Part shown: piece after piece, positions 34,001-43,076 of the stretch
Layout: every line of letters begins with the position of its first letter
How positions within the stretch are numbered: position 1 is the first letter of the stretch
NCBI RefSeq assembly: GCF_024347495.1
Contig: NZ_AP025490.1
Coordinates: forward strand, 1,984,001 to 2,048,000
Length of the DNA: 64,000 nt
DNA from: Vibrio gallaecicus
GTDB lineage: Bacteria; Pseudomonadota; Gammaproteobacteria; Enterobacterales; Vibrionaceae
Reading direction: 5' to 3'
Translations under genes and position numbers: made by a program
Notes under the pieces: model-generated
The model's input: the letters and a program-made list of their open reading frames with translations, nothing else
Told to the model about the DNA's origin: nothing
Database searches by the model: none

Positions 34001-35160
34001 CCATAGCCTAGCAGACCATTTGCCAAAGGCTCATCAACTAAGTTAATGATGTTATAACGTAAATCACCAGGGTGAATACCTGCAGGTGCAGACTCATTTA
34101 CAATTTCAAGTATCGGCATTGCCGAATCAGCCCCAAACATGTTCAATGCTTGGTTCATCTTATTCAAAGTTTGAATCGTCGAATCTAAGAATAATTTGTT
34201 CTTTTCTTCAAAAAAGTTATCCGTTAGGTAGTACTTAATTGAGTCTTGATCTGGGTTAAAGCGGTTTAGATATACAACATCACGATCGTATTTATTCGTA
34301 ATCGGGTTGATTTTTTTCGTTTCAGTCGTGAAGAAACCAATATCATTTTCGTCACCAACAGGGTATAGAGCTGGTTGGTAACCTTCTGTTGCAACAACAC
34401 TTTCATGAACTAGAGAGTAGTAAAAACGGGATTTGAAAGCGCCATCTACCAAGGCTTCTTCTAGGCCTTTCTTAGTGCTAAAATTGATGTAATCAGATAG
34501 CTTATCCATATCAATACGGAAAGTGCGCTCTAATTCGAAGTTAAGAACACCAGACTTGTCATCGAACTCCCAAGAGATCAACTTCGCGCCATCAGTTTCA
34601 GTTACACCGTCTGTTAGACCAAATAAGTCTTCATAGTTGAATTCAGAAACTTCTAGATCTTCTGGATTTGGTGTGAAGTGCGTTTGAGCAGTATATGGTA
34701 AGTTTTTATCTGTGTTAATTTCTTCTTCATTCGTACAGTCACCATAGCTATCTTCGTTACAACGATATGCAGCATAGTCACCAGGAATAGTTAGAACATG
34801 TGGGAAGTTTACGGAATCGTCATCACCAACAATACCAGACTCAGCACAGTAGTTGTTCTCATCAATATTTAGTGATGCGTCAGGATAGTTTTTATCAAAA
34901 CTACGAACTTCAAGACCGTTTTTTGTGTAACACAGCTCAACGTATCGACCCATGCCCTGTAAAAACGGGAATTGGTTTAAAGCAAAACGTGGCGCTGCAC
35001 CAGTAGTAGGTACATAGAACCATCGACCTTCTTTAAGATCTTTAACAGCTACTTCTTTTGCATCTCTTTTTTCGTATTCATAGGCTTGGTCATCAGCCCC
35101 ACAACCAGCCAGTACAGCAGAAACTGCTGCTGCTAGTGCAATTTTTTTAAACATCATCAT
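31036..35160 (-). CDS. Large lipoprotein zinc metalloprotease (metzincin type)
   Basis: A 1374-residue secreted protein. The N-terminus is a lipoprotein signal with lipobox LAGC (Cys at about 20), followed by Gly-Ala-Asp-Asp; Asp at +3 and Gly at +2 are compatible with outer-membrane sorting. The zinc site HEIGHNVGLRH lies near residues 592-602, and a Met-turn-like SSTMDY near 635, both metzincin features. The flanking architecture resembles the large zinc-dependent metalloproteases with DUF4953/5117-type domains. No repeats or transmembrane segments follow. It is the second gene after the beta-barrel gene (29-nt gap), so both are probably expressed together. Substrate unknown. Confidence 0.85.
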   Translation of the reverse strand: MMMFKKIALAAAVSAVLAGCGADDQAYEYEKRDAKEVAVKDLKEGRWFYVPTTGAAPRFALNQFPFLQGMGRYVELCYTKNGLEVRSFDKNYPDASLNIDENNYCAESGIVGDDDSVNFPHVLTIPGDYAAYRCNEDSYGDCTNEEEINTDKNLPYTAQTHFTPNPEDLEVSEFNYEDLFGLTDGVTETDGAKLISWEFDDKSGVLNFELERTFRIDMDKLSDYINFSTKKGLEEALVDGAFKSRFYYSLVHESVVATEGYQPALYPVGDENDIGFFTTETKKINPITNKYDRDVVYLNRFNPDQDSIKYYLTDNFFEEKNKLFLDSTIQTLNKMNQALNMFGADSAMPILEIVNESAPAGIHPGDLRYNIINLVDEPLANGLLGYGPSVANPMTGEIIKAHVNQYSGVARTGVPFYWDNLARFYNRNQLDLDGLDPLPSDAAASSEVQSRIQQLSTLSALAKIEGTLNPESAPNVSRDEAVKNEAHRVAPTVLLDNFNDEMDFKDVVAAEENRLAFWSENNAYPIEASWVSSTNKAMLDNLSLDDARYFNIKLDADGNEVSRELKRWKYLPTELQQLAADAITVATYSNTLVHEIGHNVGLRHNFKGSNDKDNYYSLEQAHQLGLHNVPAYSSTMDYAPSMLDETPTWGLYDIAAFKFAYGRIVETIQDSPGQAPTPVAEPAADASDELKAAYTAYLAELESYNTSFAMRFGNTSSNQSLMVCLPVAELTDAANAGKSIYNCDFSKFDTAALSGNEDDYQATRYGILHYLDEVQKIERKDYAFCTDGNVSLNSDCNRFDEGTSLEEIATYEWQSYLDSYDRRNAAAYSVNGLYSSDYPSYIIRRFREMSSIRDKIEDLERIDNLYTNLGYTSSTDKPGDFLSRLAANPTYCTEGGDQNSWFCDYSYGATKAAEFFLDVLRTPEHQCVIQNATGQQKVVALGTLLNNNSHQLPASYDILDANCFDEQAAAFIADAETGYSAVAETKNGRFLTSIGSFDPDYPWSNAVSVLGSWPDKALASYFLARRYSNRYTDEVSFASLLDLSGVKAEYDDIMSNIIAKEPLTTPLELVDANGDAFTSLSGVTVDLHSTVQMESLSPMPRGINRFFGLSSISRERVGDVILNMGVRQMQSNDYQVKSRGKAQFDSFTKQQDRYGLIAGDKVEFVIDGEKFVATKSNKLAYEYANQLVSSDGYDLKVFLDNYDPAALSTVVTNIDTAWGGFRTAILPAYHDAVLLFDAPMVNAMKVTIDTDIAAGILNFNTSFNNFRDANIASGDLVYDAGADTLVYQGGAVHSVADAYAAYTDAMLLIFNNYTTSMMFAVDNVYASYTASSDADKELWLKDFNMLQAYVAGDIGAVAGKYYELLDRLPNAGDF

Positions 35161-35189
35161 GTGATCCTTCTTTATTATTTTATTTTTCC

Positions 35190-36029
35190 TTAAAAGGAAT
35201 AAGTTATTTCTGCTATATACGAAGCTCGGTCTGCATCAAATAAATCGATATTTCCCAATGTACCCTGCTCAGCATCTGCATAAAATCCAGATGTTGCTCC
35301 TGTCAAACTAATACCGATACTGTCGGTTGCTTGATAAGAACCATATATAGAGCCGCCATAATTAAAGCTATCTCTACGCGTTCCTTGGTAACTCTGAGAG
35401 TTTCCACCTAGTGCAGAAATACCAATAACTAGCTTTTCAAACTTATAACTTGCACCTGTAGACAACGAATATGTCCACTCAGTTAAAGACTTGCCGCCAG
35501 CAGTTTTATACTCATGGAAGTTTTTTCTCAAACGAGGTGCTATCGAAAAATCAATGCCTAATGCTTTAAAACTAACTGGAATAGCTAATCTAAAAGCAGT
35601 ATTTAATTCATCATTTTTCGATGTTTCCGAGGTTGGAATAGTAAATTGACCACTCATTCCAATAGATCCAGTTTCACCAAATGTAAAAAGTCCAGAACGA
35701 CTGAGACCAATTACAGTATCATTAGCAAATGTACCTGTTTCATTTTCTAGAGCTCGATATCCACCTGAAGATAAATAAGCTCTATAATCCTGATTAAATC
35801 TATACGATAACGACCCGCCCCATGAAATGTTACGAACCGCTCTGTAGTCATCTTTATTATATATATTTGTATCGTAAGCTAAGGAAACTGAGCCGCTCAA
35901 TTTAGACTCGACTTGTTCCTTCTCTTGAACTTCCTCACCTTTATTTTCATCCGCAAAAGCGGATGTAATTAATAAAGGTGTGAGAAGCAAAGCAAGAGCG
36001 CTTTTTTTCCACTGTTGTGTATATTGCAT
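35190..36029 (-). CDS. Outer-membrane beta-barrel protein, putative
   Basis: This 279-residue protein has a Sec signal peptide (cleavage after TSAFA, about residue 26), then a short charged linker rich in Glu and Lys, then repeated amphipathic strands with aromatic ends (for example SVSLAYDTNIY, GGSLSYRFNQDY, SYIAEITYSF). It ends in a C-terminal Phe, the usual signal for BAM-dependent barrel insertion. Strand count would suit 10-12 strands. I do not recognise a named family; it recalls transporter-like barrels of unknown function. It is cotranscribed with the lipoprotein metalloprotease, which suggests a joint role at the outer membrane. Confidence 0.75.
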   Translation of the reverse strand: MQYTQQWKKSALALLLTPLLITSAFADENKGEEVQEKEQVESKLSGSVSLAYDTNIYNKDDYRAVRNISWGGSLSYRFNQDYRAYLSSGGYRALENETGTFANDTVIGLSRSGLFTFGETGSIGMSGQFTIPTSETSKNDELNTAFRLAIPVSFKALGIDFSIAPRLRKNFHEYKTAGGKSLTEWTYSLSTGASYKFEKLVIGISALGGNSQSYQGTRRDSFNYGGSIYGSYQATDSIGISLTGATSGFYADAEQGTLGNIDLFDADRASYIAEITYSF

Positions 36030-36129
36030 ATTTTACGTCCATGAAATATTAAACTCTTTCGAGTCATCCATGTATTGTCATTAATATCGAGCAATCAATG
36101 CTCTATATTTTAGGTATGACAATAACTAC

Positions 36130-36154
36130 TAGAGTAAAGCTATGCTTAACTCTA
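36130..36154 (-). terminator. Possible weak terminator after the peptide ABC operon
   Basis: TAGAGTAAAG and CTTAACTCTA form a 10-bp stem with one mismatch. No U-run follows on the minus strand, so the call is tentative. Confidence 0.3.
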
Positions 36155-36223
36155 ATATTCTTTACAAGCGAAATAATGTTTTACTTTTTAGTTATTTTAT
36201 TTATATAGCTTTATTATACTGAA

Positions 36224-37024
36224 TTATATTCTTTGCCTTGGATGTGTAATTGGTATTGCTGACAGTAAAGATTTCGTATAATCATGTTCCGGTTGGTTAT
36301 AAACTTTTAGCGCATCACCAAATTCAACCACTTTACCAAAGTACATAACAGCAACGTCATCAGACATTTTCTTTACCACAGATAAATCATGAGAAATAAA
36401 TATAATCGCTAGATTCATTTCTTTCTGAAGTACCAAAAGCAAGTTAATAATTTGTGCTTGAACAGATACATCCAGTGCTGAAACCGATTCATCACAAATA
36501 AGTAATTTAGGCTTTAAAGCAATTGCGCGAGCTATGCCTATTCTTTGTCTTTGACCGCCTGAAAACTCATGTGGGTACCGATTAATTGATTCACGAGGCA
36601 GACCCACTTTATCCAACAATTCCAAAGCCCACTGCTTTCTTTCACTAGAAGTACCAATATCATGAATGATGTAAGGTTCTTCTAATATCATTCCAATAGT
36701 GTGGCGCTGGTTTAGTGATTCCATCGGGTCTTGAAATACTATTTGCATGTCTTTACGTAATGGTCGCATTTCCTTTGGCGACAGAGTTGTAATATCTTTG
36801 CCTTCAAAATAAATTTTGCCCGCAGTAGGTTCAAATAACTTAAGGATCGTTCTTCCTAGAGTGCTTTTTCCACAGCCAGATTCTCCAACCAAGCCAAGTG
36901 TCTTACCTTCATCTAGTGTAAAAGAAACACCATCAACCGCTTTAATCGTGTAGCCTTTTGAAAATAAGCGTTTTCCAGATATAAAATGCTGCTTTAGGTT
37001 TTCAATTCTTAGTACTTCTTTCAT
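36224..37024 (-). CDS. Peptide ABC transporter, second ATPase subunit (DppF/OppF type)
   Basis: This 266-residue nucleotide-binding subunit has Walker [10 protein letters not shown] near residue 45, signature [15 protein letters not shown] near 150, Walker [14 protein letters not shown] near 170 and the oligopeptide-family tail motif [14 protein letters not shown]. The start at [12 protein letters not shown] is chosen because a GAGGG lies 11 nt upstream and it begins 4 nt after the preceding gene. In E. coli YejF the two ATPase domains are fused; here they are two genes. Confidence 0.9.
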   Translation of the reverse strand: MKEVLRIENLKQHFISGKRLFSKGYTIKAVDGVSFTLDEGKTLGLVGESGCGKSTLGRTILKLFEPTAGKIYFEGKDITTLSPKEMRPLRKDMQIVFQDPMESLNQRHTIGMILEEPYIIHDIGTSSERKQWALELLDKVGLPRESINRYPHEFSGGQRQRIGIARAIALKPKLLICDESVSALDVSVQAQIINLLLVLQKEMNLAIIFISHDLSVVKKMSDDVAVMYFGKVVEFGDALKVYNQPEHDYTKSLLSAIPITHPRQRI

Positions 37025-37028
37025 TCCA

Positions 37029-37895
37029 TTACCCTCTGAACTCTGGAAACTCTGTTGTATCAATAGGTTCAATATCAATAATGGTTTTCGGCTTGTGATC
37101 CAAATTTGGCATTAGCCCAAGCAACCGCTTTGTATAAGGGTGCTGAGGGTTATCGAATAAATCAAACACATCGGCTTTTTCAACAACCTTGCCTGCATAC
37201 ATAACTGCAACATCATCACATATCTGTGCAACTACACCTAAGTCATGAGTAATAAACAACATTGCCATACCTGTCTCATCTTGCAATTCCTTCATCAAAG
37301 AAAGAATTGAAGCTTGAACCGTTACATCTAAGGCTGTTGTTGGTTCATCACAAATCAGAAGATCTGGTTTACATGCCAGTGCCATTGCGATCATCACTCG
37401 TTGTCTCATCCCCCCGGACAAGTTATGCGGATATTCGTCAATACGCTTTTCTGGCATTGGAATTTTTACTTTCTCGAGCATTTCAATCGCGTATTGTCTT
37501 CGCTCTACTTTTTGTAATTCAGGTCTATGAAGCTCCAGCACTTCCATTATCTGCTTACCAACTGTATGAACAGGATTTAAAGCAGTCATTGGATCCTGAA
37601 AAATAATTGAAATTGAATCACCACGCATTGAATACATGTCTTCAGCAGGCAATGAGGTTAGCTCTGTACCCTTGTATGAGATACTCCCTGAGACTACATT
37701 GCCATATGGCTTAGGAAGCAGCCCCATAATGGACATAGAAGTGACACTCTTACCACAACCTGACTCGCCGACTAAACCTAATGTGCGACCTTTTATTACT
37801 TCGAAGTCTACGCCATGCAGTACTTTCACTATTCCGTCATCAGTTTTGAATTCGACTTCTAAGTTTTTGACTTCTAATACTGTTTCATTATTCAT
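37029..37895 (-). CDS. Peptide ABC transporter, first ATPase subunit (DppD/OppD type)
   Basis: This 288-residue nucleotide-binding subunit has Walker [14 protein letters not shown] near residue 45, signature LSGGMRQRVMIAMAL near 155, Walker B DLLICDEPTTALD near 180 and the C-terminal PQHPYTKRLLGLMPNL segment of peptide transporters. The start at MNNETVLEV is preferred; it follows the binding-protein stop by 16 nt. The ribosome-binding site is weak, so coupling is likely. Confidence 0.9.
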   Translation of the reverse strand: MNNETVLEVKNLEVEFKTDDGIVKVLHGVDFEVIKGRTLGLVGESGCGKSVTSMSIMGLLPKPYGNVVSGSISYKGTELTSLPAEDMYSMRGDSISIIFQDPMTALNPVHTVGKQIMEVLELHRPELQKVERRQYAIEMLEKVKIPMPEKRIDEYPHNLSGGMRQRVMIAMALACKPDLLICDEPTTALDVTVQASILSLMKELQDETGMAMLFITHDLGVVAQICDDVAVMYAGKVVEKADVFDLFDNPQHPYTKRLLGLMPNLDHKPKTIIDIEPIDTTEFPEFRG

Positions 37896-37911
37896 AGGTT
37901 CTAACTCTGGC

Positions 37912-39750
37912 TTACAACTTATACTGATCATCAATAACTGTTACTGGCTGATACTTTTTGTCTTTTTTCATCGCTTTTTGGGTGTCGGTTTTAACCGATT
38001 TATCAATCCAAAAGTTGCCTATATCCATCGGATGAAAGAAGGCCTGAGTTTGTTTAGTCATAGCATTGTCTGAATATTGAACCCATCGCCAATGAACAGC
38101 TCTCGAATACGGCACCATGTAACCTGGTACGATAATATTGGCATCAGTAACATAATCTTGAATTTGATGTGATAAGTCATAGCGTGTTTGCTGATCAAAT
38201 TCCGCATCATATTTTTCTATCAATGCGTCTAACTCAGGGCTGCTGTAATTAGTATGAGCATTGGTTTGAGGTTTATTTGCATTATCTGAGTGCAGATATT
38301 CCCAATATGACGGAATTTCACCTGAGCCCATATTAAGGAAAGCAAGTTCATGTTTCTTTTCCAAAATGTATTTGAATGCTGATGAACCATCTACAAGATT
38401 AAGTGAAAACTCAACGCCTGCTAATTTGGCTTGCTCTTTCAAATAAGCAATACGTGGAGTCCAAGTGGTATACCCATAAGTAATAGCAAAAGTTAGCTTC
38501 TCACCTTTACTATTTATACGGATACCATCTGAACCAACTTTATCGAATCCTGCTTTAATAAAATGCTGAACCGCAACCTTAGGATTAAAGTCAGGGGCTT
38601 TATTATCTGCTTTATCATACTCACCATGACCAAAACCTAAGCCATGCGGCTTACGGGAATAATCACCGCGCATAATATTAGCAATCATACCGTCGTAATC
38701 CGTAGCATGCATGATACCTTTACGCACGTTGATATCATTAAGTAAAGGTTGAGATGTATTCATCCAAAGACCGCCAGCTCCTTGCGGTGTTTGGTTAAAC
38801 CCCCAGAACTTATGAATATAACCGTTCTCAACACCTTCAGAGTCGGATTTTCCATGCCAATATTCAGGAAGAACTAGATCAAAGAAATCAAGCTTACCCT
38901 TTTCAAAGTGCTTTAATGCGATATCAAAATCACGAATTACAGTAATTCTAATTTTATCGACATTATAACGATTTTGATAATAGCGATTTGAATAGCCCCA
39001 CCAATCATCCCCTACATGTTTAAAGGTGACGCTTTTACCTTTTTTAACTTTGTCTAAGTAGTAAGGTCCAGCTGTAGGTTCACTTTTGAAATTGTATTGA
39101 CGGACAAAACTATCAACCATTCCATCGCCATTTTCATCTTTACCATTTTCAAAGAAGTGTTCAGGTCGAGGTTGAAAACCGTTGCTCGGCATATTGATAA
39201 GAACCATTAATGCATCAGAGCTTTGTTCTACTTCAGTTTCAACCGAAATAGTAAGGTCATCAATTTTACTCACGTTGACAATTGAGTTTGAGAAGAATTC
39301 GTTATACCAAGGATCAACAATATCTTTCGAGCGATAATATTTAAGCATGAACAAATAGTCATCAGCAGTTATTTGCTCGCCATCAGACCATTTTGCGTTC
39401 GGATCAAGCTTGAAATATACCGTTCTATTATCACTATCAAATGCCCAGTCAGTCGCTAGTTGAGGAATCCACTTACCTGTATTCGGATGACGCTGTACAA
39501 GTTTAGGAGCCCCATCCATGAAGTAGTGCCTTAAGCCTGAGTTGGCATCAGGACCAACACTTCTTAAAGTTTGAGGAAAACTCTGTATAAAGGTTCTTAA
39601 TGTCCCCCCTCTTTTTGCATCTTCTGAAGCAAAAAGAGGTTCAGCGTTATTTGAAAGCCAAGTAAGCTCTTGCGGTAATGCATCAGCATTCGAATAAAAA
39701 CTGATACTCGACAATACTGCTATAACAGACAGTGCTACTTTATTTTTCAT
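37912..39750 (-). CDS. Peptide-binding protein of a YejA-like ABC transporter
   Basis: This 612-residue family 5 solute-binding protein has a Sec signal peptide (MKNKVALSVIAVLSSISFYSNA, cleavage near residue 24). The mature N-terminus, LPQELTWLSNNAEPLFASEDAKRGG, resembles YejA-type binding proteins. It is encoded between the permeases and the ATPases. I start at the second ATG because GGAAG lies 8 nt upstream of it, versus 2 nt for the first. Ligand is inferred as peptide from family only. Confidence 0.88.
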   Translation of the reverse strand: MKNKVALSVIAVLSSISFYSNADALPQELTWLSNNAEPLFASEDAKRGGTLRTFIQSFPQTLRSVGPDANSGLRHYFMDGAPKLVQRHPNTGKWIPQLATDWAFDSDNRTVYFKLDPNAKWSDGEQITADDYLFMLKYYRSKDIVDPWYNEFFSNSIVNVSKIDDLTISVETEVEQSSDALMVLINMPSNGFQPRPEHFFENGKDENGDGMVDSFVRQYNFKSEPTAGPYYLDKVKKGKSVTFKHVGDDWWGYSNRYYQNRYNVDKIRITVIRDFDIALKHFEKGKLDFFDLVLPEYWHGKSDSEGVENGYIHKFWGFNQTPQGAGGLWMNTSQPLLNDINVRKGIMHATDYDGMIANIMRGDYSRKPHGLGFGHGEYDKADNKAPDFNPKVAVQHFIKAGFDKVGSDGIRINSKGEKLTFAITYGYTTWTPRIAYLKEQAKLAGVEFSLNLVDGSSAFKYILEKKHELAFLNMGSGEIPSYWEYLHSDNANKPQTNAHTNYSSPELDALIEKYDAEFDQQTRYDLSHQIQDYVTDANIIVPGYMVPYSRAVHWRWVQYSDNAMTKQTQAFFHPMDIGNFWIDKSVKTDTQKAMKKDKKYQPVTVIDDQYKL

Positions 39751-39804
39751 AATCATTACTTCCTGTGAATCAGGTACATCCTGTAAATTAGCGCTAAAAG
39801 ACGC

Positions 39805-40851
39805 TTAAATGTAACGTGTGAATTTTTTAGGATCAAAAGCTGAGCGAATCGCTTCACCAATGAAGGTAACCATAACCAGAACTGCAACAATTGAGGTCAC
39901 AACAGAAACTACAATCCAAGGGGCATCTAAGTTTGATTTACCTTGTTGTAATAGTTCACCCCAACTAGGTGTCGGTGGCATCAACCCAAGACCTAAATAA
40001 TCTAACGCAGTCAACGCAGTAATATTTGCTGCGATTGTAAAAGGTGCTAGCGTTACAATCATAACCATAGTGTTCGGCAAGATGTGGTGTAGTAAAATTC
40101 GAGATGTTGAAGCTCCTAAAGCTCGTGCAGCCATGACATATTCTCGAGCTGACTCTTTATATGTCATTGTTCGCATATACCAAGTTATACCCATCCAGCC
40201 AAATAACACATTAATAGCAACAAAGAGCGTGAAGGTTGGTTGAGTTATAGATACCAATATCATGATGACGTACAAGAAAGGTACCATGGACCATACTTCT
40301 ATCAGCCTTTGTACAAATAAGTCGAATTTCCCACCGAAATAACCCATGGAACAACCTACAACTGTTCCTATTACGTATGAGATTGCCATTGTCATCAACG
40401 CGAATCCCATAGCTATTCGAAATCCGTAAACTAGTCTTGCAAGGATATCCCTACCAATGACATCTGTGCCAAGGTAATGCTTAGTTATTAGGCTTGGAGC
40501 CAAGGGAGGAAAATCCCCTGAAAAATCCTGTTCGTATGGATTCCATGGAACTATTGGCATAATGACAAAATTGCCATTATCAGCCTGACTAAATTGCACT
40601 TGGAGATCACGATAATCAGCTTCACTTGAATAATCCAAACCAAAATCTGTACCAAGTCTTACATCACTAAATACAGGAAAGAACCATTGGTTATTTTGTT
40701 TAACAACCAAAGCTTTACTGTTGACTAAAACTTCAGCAAATAAAGATAGTAAAATTAAAGTAGAAAGGATAATTAATGACCAATAACCTCGTTTTATTTC
40801 TTTAAAATGTTTAACCTTTTTTAGAGTTAAAGGGGTTAATTGAAATATCAT
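39805..40851 (-). CDS. Peptide ABC transporter permease, YejE-like
   Basis: This 348-residue integral membrane protein has an N-terminal membrane segment, a long periplasmic loop (about 40-130, including the NPYEQDFSGDFPPLAPS segment typical of YejE) and a BPD_transp core whose EAA loop lies near AARALGASTSRILLHHILPN. The start at MIFQLTPLT overlaps the YejB-like stop as ATGA, so translation is coupled. Confidence 0.9.
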   Translation of the reverse strand: MIFQLTPLTLKKVKHFKEIKRGYWSLIILSTLILLSLFAEVLVNSKALVVKQNNQWFFPVFSDVRLGTDFGLDYSSEADYRDLQVQFSQADNGNFVIMPIVPWNPYEQDFSGDFPPLAPSLITKHYLGTDVIGRDILARLVYGFRIAMGFALMTMAISYVIGTVVGCSMGYFGGKFDLFVQRLIEVWSMVPFLYVIMILVSITQPTFTLFVAINVLFGWMGITWYMRTMTYKESAREYVMAARALGASTSRILLHHILPNTMVMIVTLAPFTIAANITALTALDYLGLGLMPPTPSWGELLQQGKSNLDAPWIVVSVVTSIVAVLVMVTFIGEAIRSAFDPKKFTRYI

Positions 40852-41870
40852 GAACCAAACCTCACTCTTGGATCTGCAATTGCGACACAAAGATCAGAAA
40901 GGATATTACCTATCATCAGCATCACTGCATTAATTGCTACAATTCCCATTACTACTGGATAATCTCTCTCCATAATAGACTCATACCCAAGTAAGCCAAT
41001 ACCATCAATGTTAAAGATTACTTCAATTAAAAATGAACCTGTCATAAAGAATAATAATGAGTTACCAAAATGACTCGCAATTGGTATTAAACTATTTTGT
41101 AAAGCATGTTTTTTAACCGCTGTTTTAAATGGAAGCCCTTTAGCTATCGCAGTACGAATGTAATCTGCGGAAATATTTTCCATCAAATTATTTTTCATCG
41201 TCATTGTCAATGTTGCAAAGTCACCAATCAAATAACAAATCAATGGTAAAACTGCATGCCACATTATGTCTTTGATTTGTTCTAATCCGGTTTCATAATC
41301 ATCAAAGTCATCGCCAACAAAGCCTCCCATAGGAAACCAATCTAAATTGTATGCGAACACAGTAATAAGAAATACACCAACTACATAACCAGGAAGAGCA
41401 TATCCAACAAAAATCAATACTGACGAAAATGAATCAAATACTGACCCATGCTTTATGGCTTTAAAATATCCGAGAGGAATTGAAATGAAATAACTAATAA
41501 AGAATGTCATCCCACCATAGAATAATGAGACAGGTAATCTCTCAGCAATCATGTCACTGACAGGTTCGTAATATCGAGTAGATTCTCCAAAATCCAATAC
41601 GATTATTTTTGAAAGCCAATCAAGGTAAGATTCAATAACAGGCTTATCCAATCCGTAGAATGCATTTAGATCTGCAATTTGATCTTCAGATAAAGCGGAA
41701 CTATTACCAGCAACGCTAACTGAGGCGCTATCTGATCCCGAATGCATACTGGCTAGCATTCTTTCTACTGGTCCACCAGGGACAAATCTTGTTATTGCAA
41801 AGATTAAAATTGTAATACCTATAAAGGTAGGCACAACTAATAATAATCGCCTGATAATATATGCTAACAA
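40848..41870 (-). CDS. Peptide ABC transporter permease, YejB-like
   Basis: This 340-residue permease begins MLAYIIRRLLLVVPTFIGI, like YejB, with a long Gly/Ser-containing periplasmic stretch (about 35-70) between membrane segments 1 and 2. The EAA loop lies near TAIAKGLPFKTAVKKHALQN, and the end PRVRFG resembles the YejB C-terminus. It is the first gene of a five-gene operon: permease, permease, binding protein, ATPase, ATPase. Confidence 0.92.
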   Translation of the reverse strand: MLAYIIRRLLLVVPTFIGITILIFAITRFVPGGPVERMLASMHSGSDSASVSVAGNSSALSEDQIADLNAFYGLDKPVIESYLDWLSKIIVLDFGESTRYYEPVSDMIAERLPVSLFYGGMTFFISYFISIPLGYFKAIKHGSVFDSFSSVLIFVGYALPGYVVGVFLITVFAYNLDWFPMGGFVGDDFDDYETGLEQIKDIMWHAVLPLICYLIGDFATLTMTMKNNLMENISADYIRTAIAKGLPFKTAVKKHALQNSLIPIASHFGNSLLFFMTGSFLIEVIFNIDGIGLLGYESIMERDYPVVMGIVAINAVMLMIGNILSDLCVAIADPRVRFGS

Positions 41871-42270
41871 TTGGAAATACTCCGTACCAATTACTAAATG
41901 TAACTTACATCCTGTAAATTATTAAGATGATGTAAAAACGTTCTATTGCAAAGTTGTAAACTGGTGGAAAACTCTAATCTATAAATTATTCATATGAAAC
42001 GTTTAATTTTAACAACTTATAAGATAATCGAGTTATGTCATATTTATGGCAGATTTTGTGCTTTCATAAAACACGTTGCGCTCAAAAAAAACATTTTCAG
42101 TTAACGAAGTTATAATATTCGACTTGGGAGTATCTCGAAAAAGGATTTATGACTATAGATTAGATACTTTAGTTATACATTGATAAGAATTAGTGATTTA
42201 TACTGGATTGGAAGGCGCCTAAACGATTGCGTCATTGGATTGACATGTATAGGCGCTATTATTAGAACTA
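41871..42270. other. Intergenic region between the peptide ABC operon and pyrF
   Basis: This 400-bp AT-rich stretch should hold the promoter of the leftward ABC operon. A hairpin, GCGCCTA (42215-42221) with TAGGCGC (42250-42256) and a long loop, lies just downstream of pyrF and may end its transcript. A 15-bp sequence at 41907-41921 also occurs at 39776-39790. No ORF or tRNA is seen. Confidence 0.5.
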
Positions 42271-42981
42271 TTATTTGTTGCTAGATTGTAACAGGGTATT
42301 ATTGATGGACATCAATACTTCAGAAGGGTTCGCAGCCTGAGTGATTGGTCGACCTATTACTAAATAGTCAGATCCCGACTCAACCGCTTTTGTTGGGGTC
42401 ATGATTCGTTTTTGGTCACCAATATCAGCACCTACAGGGCGAATACCCGGTGTAACCAACTTGAATTCTTTCCCTAAAGTAGATTTAAGCAATGAAGCTT
42501 CTTGAGCTGAACATACAACACCATCGAGACCTGAGTTTTTACTCAGTTTTGCTAATCGCATAACTTGCTCTTGAGGTTCTAAATCCAGTCCAATTCCGGC
42601 TAAGTCATTTTGCTCCATACTAGTCAGAACCGTTACACCAATGAGTAATGGGCGGTCTTTTCCGTATGGTTCTAAAATCTCACGTGATGCTTGCATCATC
42701 CTTTCACCACCACTCGCGTGAACGTTCACCATCCACACACCAAGCTCAGCTGCAGCTCTTACCGCTTTAGAGCATGTATTGGGTATGTCATGAAATTTCA
42801 AATCTAGAAATACTGAAAAACCACGTTTATGTAATTCACGAACAAACTCTGGGCCAAATAGTGTGAACATCTCTTTGCCCACTTTTAACCTACATGTCGC
42901 TGGATCAATTTTATCGACAAAAGCTAATGCGTTTGCTTGGTTATCATAATCCAGTGCTACGATAATCTTCTGATCGTTCAT
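42271..42981 (-). CDS. pyrF: Orotidine 5'-phosphate decarboxylase
   Basis: This enzyme makes UMP from OMP, the last step of de novo pyrimidine synthesis. The catalytic Asp-Lys array lies in [13 protein letters not shown] near residue 62, and the phosphate-binding TPGIRP near 185. The [14 protein letters not shown] start (236 residues) has GGAG 8 nt upstream; a longer frame runs through a terminator and is rejected. It follows lapA-lapB as in E. coli (yciS-yciM-pyrF), but with a terminator hairpin in between. Confidence 0.96.
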   Translation of the reverse strand: MNDQKIIVALDYDNQANALAFVDKIDPATCRLKVGKEMFTLFGPEFVRELHKRGFSVFLDLKFHDIPNTCSKAVRAAAELGVWMVNVHASGGERMMQASREILEPYGKDRPLLIGVTVLTSMEQNDLAGIGLDLEPQEQVMRLAKLSKNSGLDGVVCSAQEASLLKSTLGKEFKLVTPGIRPVGADIGDQKRIMTPTKAVESGSDYLVIGRPITQAANPSEVLMSINNTLLQSSNK

Positions 42982-43021
42982 TTCATCTCCTAACGTAATT
43001 AACTTTGTGCAATTTTCACTC

Positions 43022-43046
43022 AAAAAAATGCAGCTCGAAAGCTGCA
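43022..43046 (-). terminator. Terminator between lapB and pyrF
   Basis: TGCAGCT and AGCTGCA (43029-43035 and 43040-43046) flank a CGAA-type loop and are followed by seven U on the minus strand. It lies 30 nt past the lapB stop. Confidence 0.85.
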
Positions 43047-43076
43047 ATTATTAATTTGGTCTGATGACCATAAAAT

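Noticed and set aside
42982..43047. Upstream extension of pyrF
   Set aside because: The extra residues are coded by the lapB terminator hairpin, and the shorter start has a good SD.
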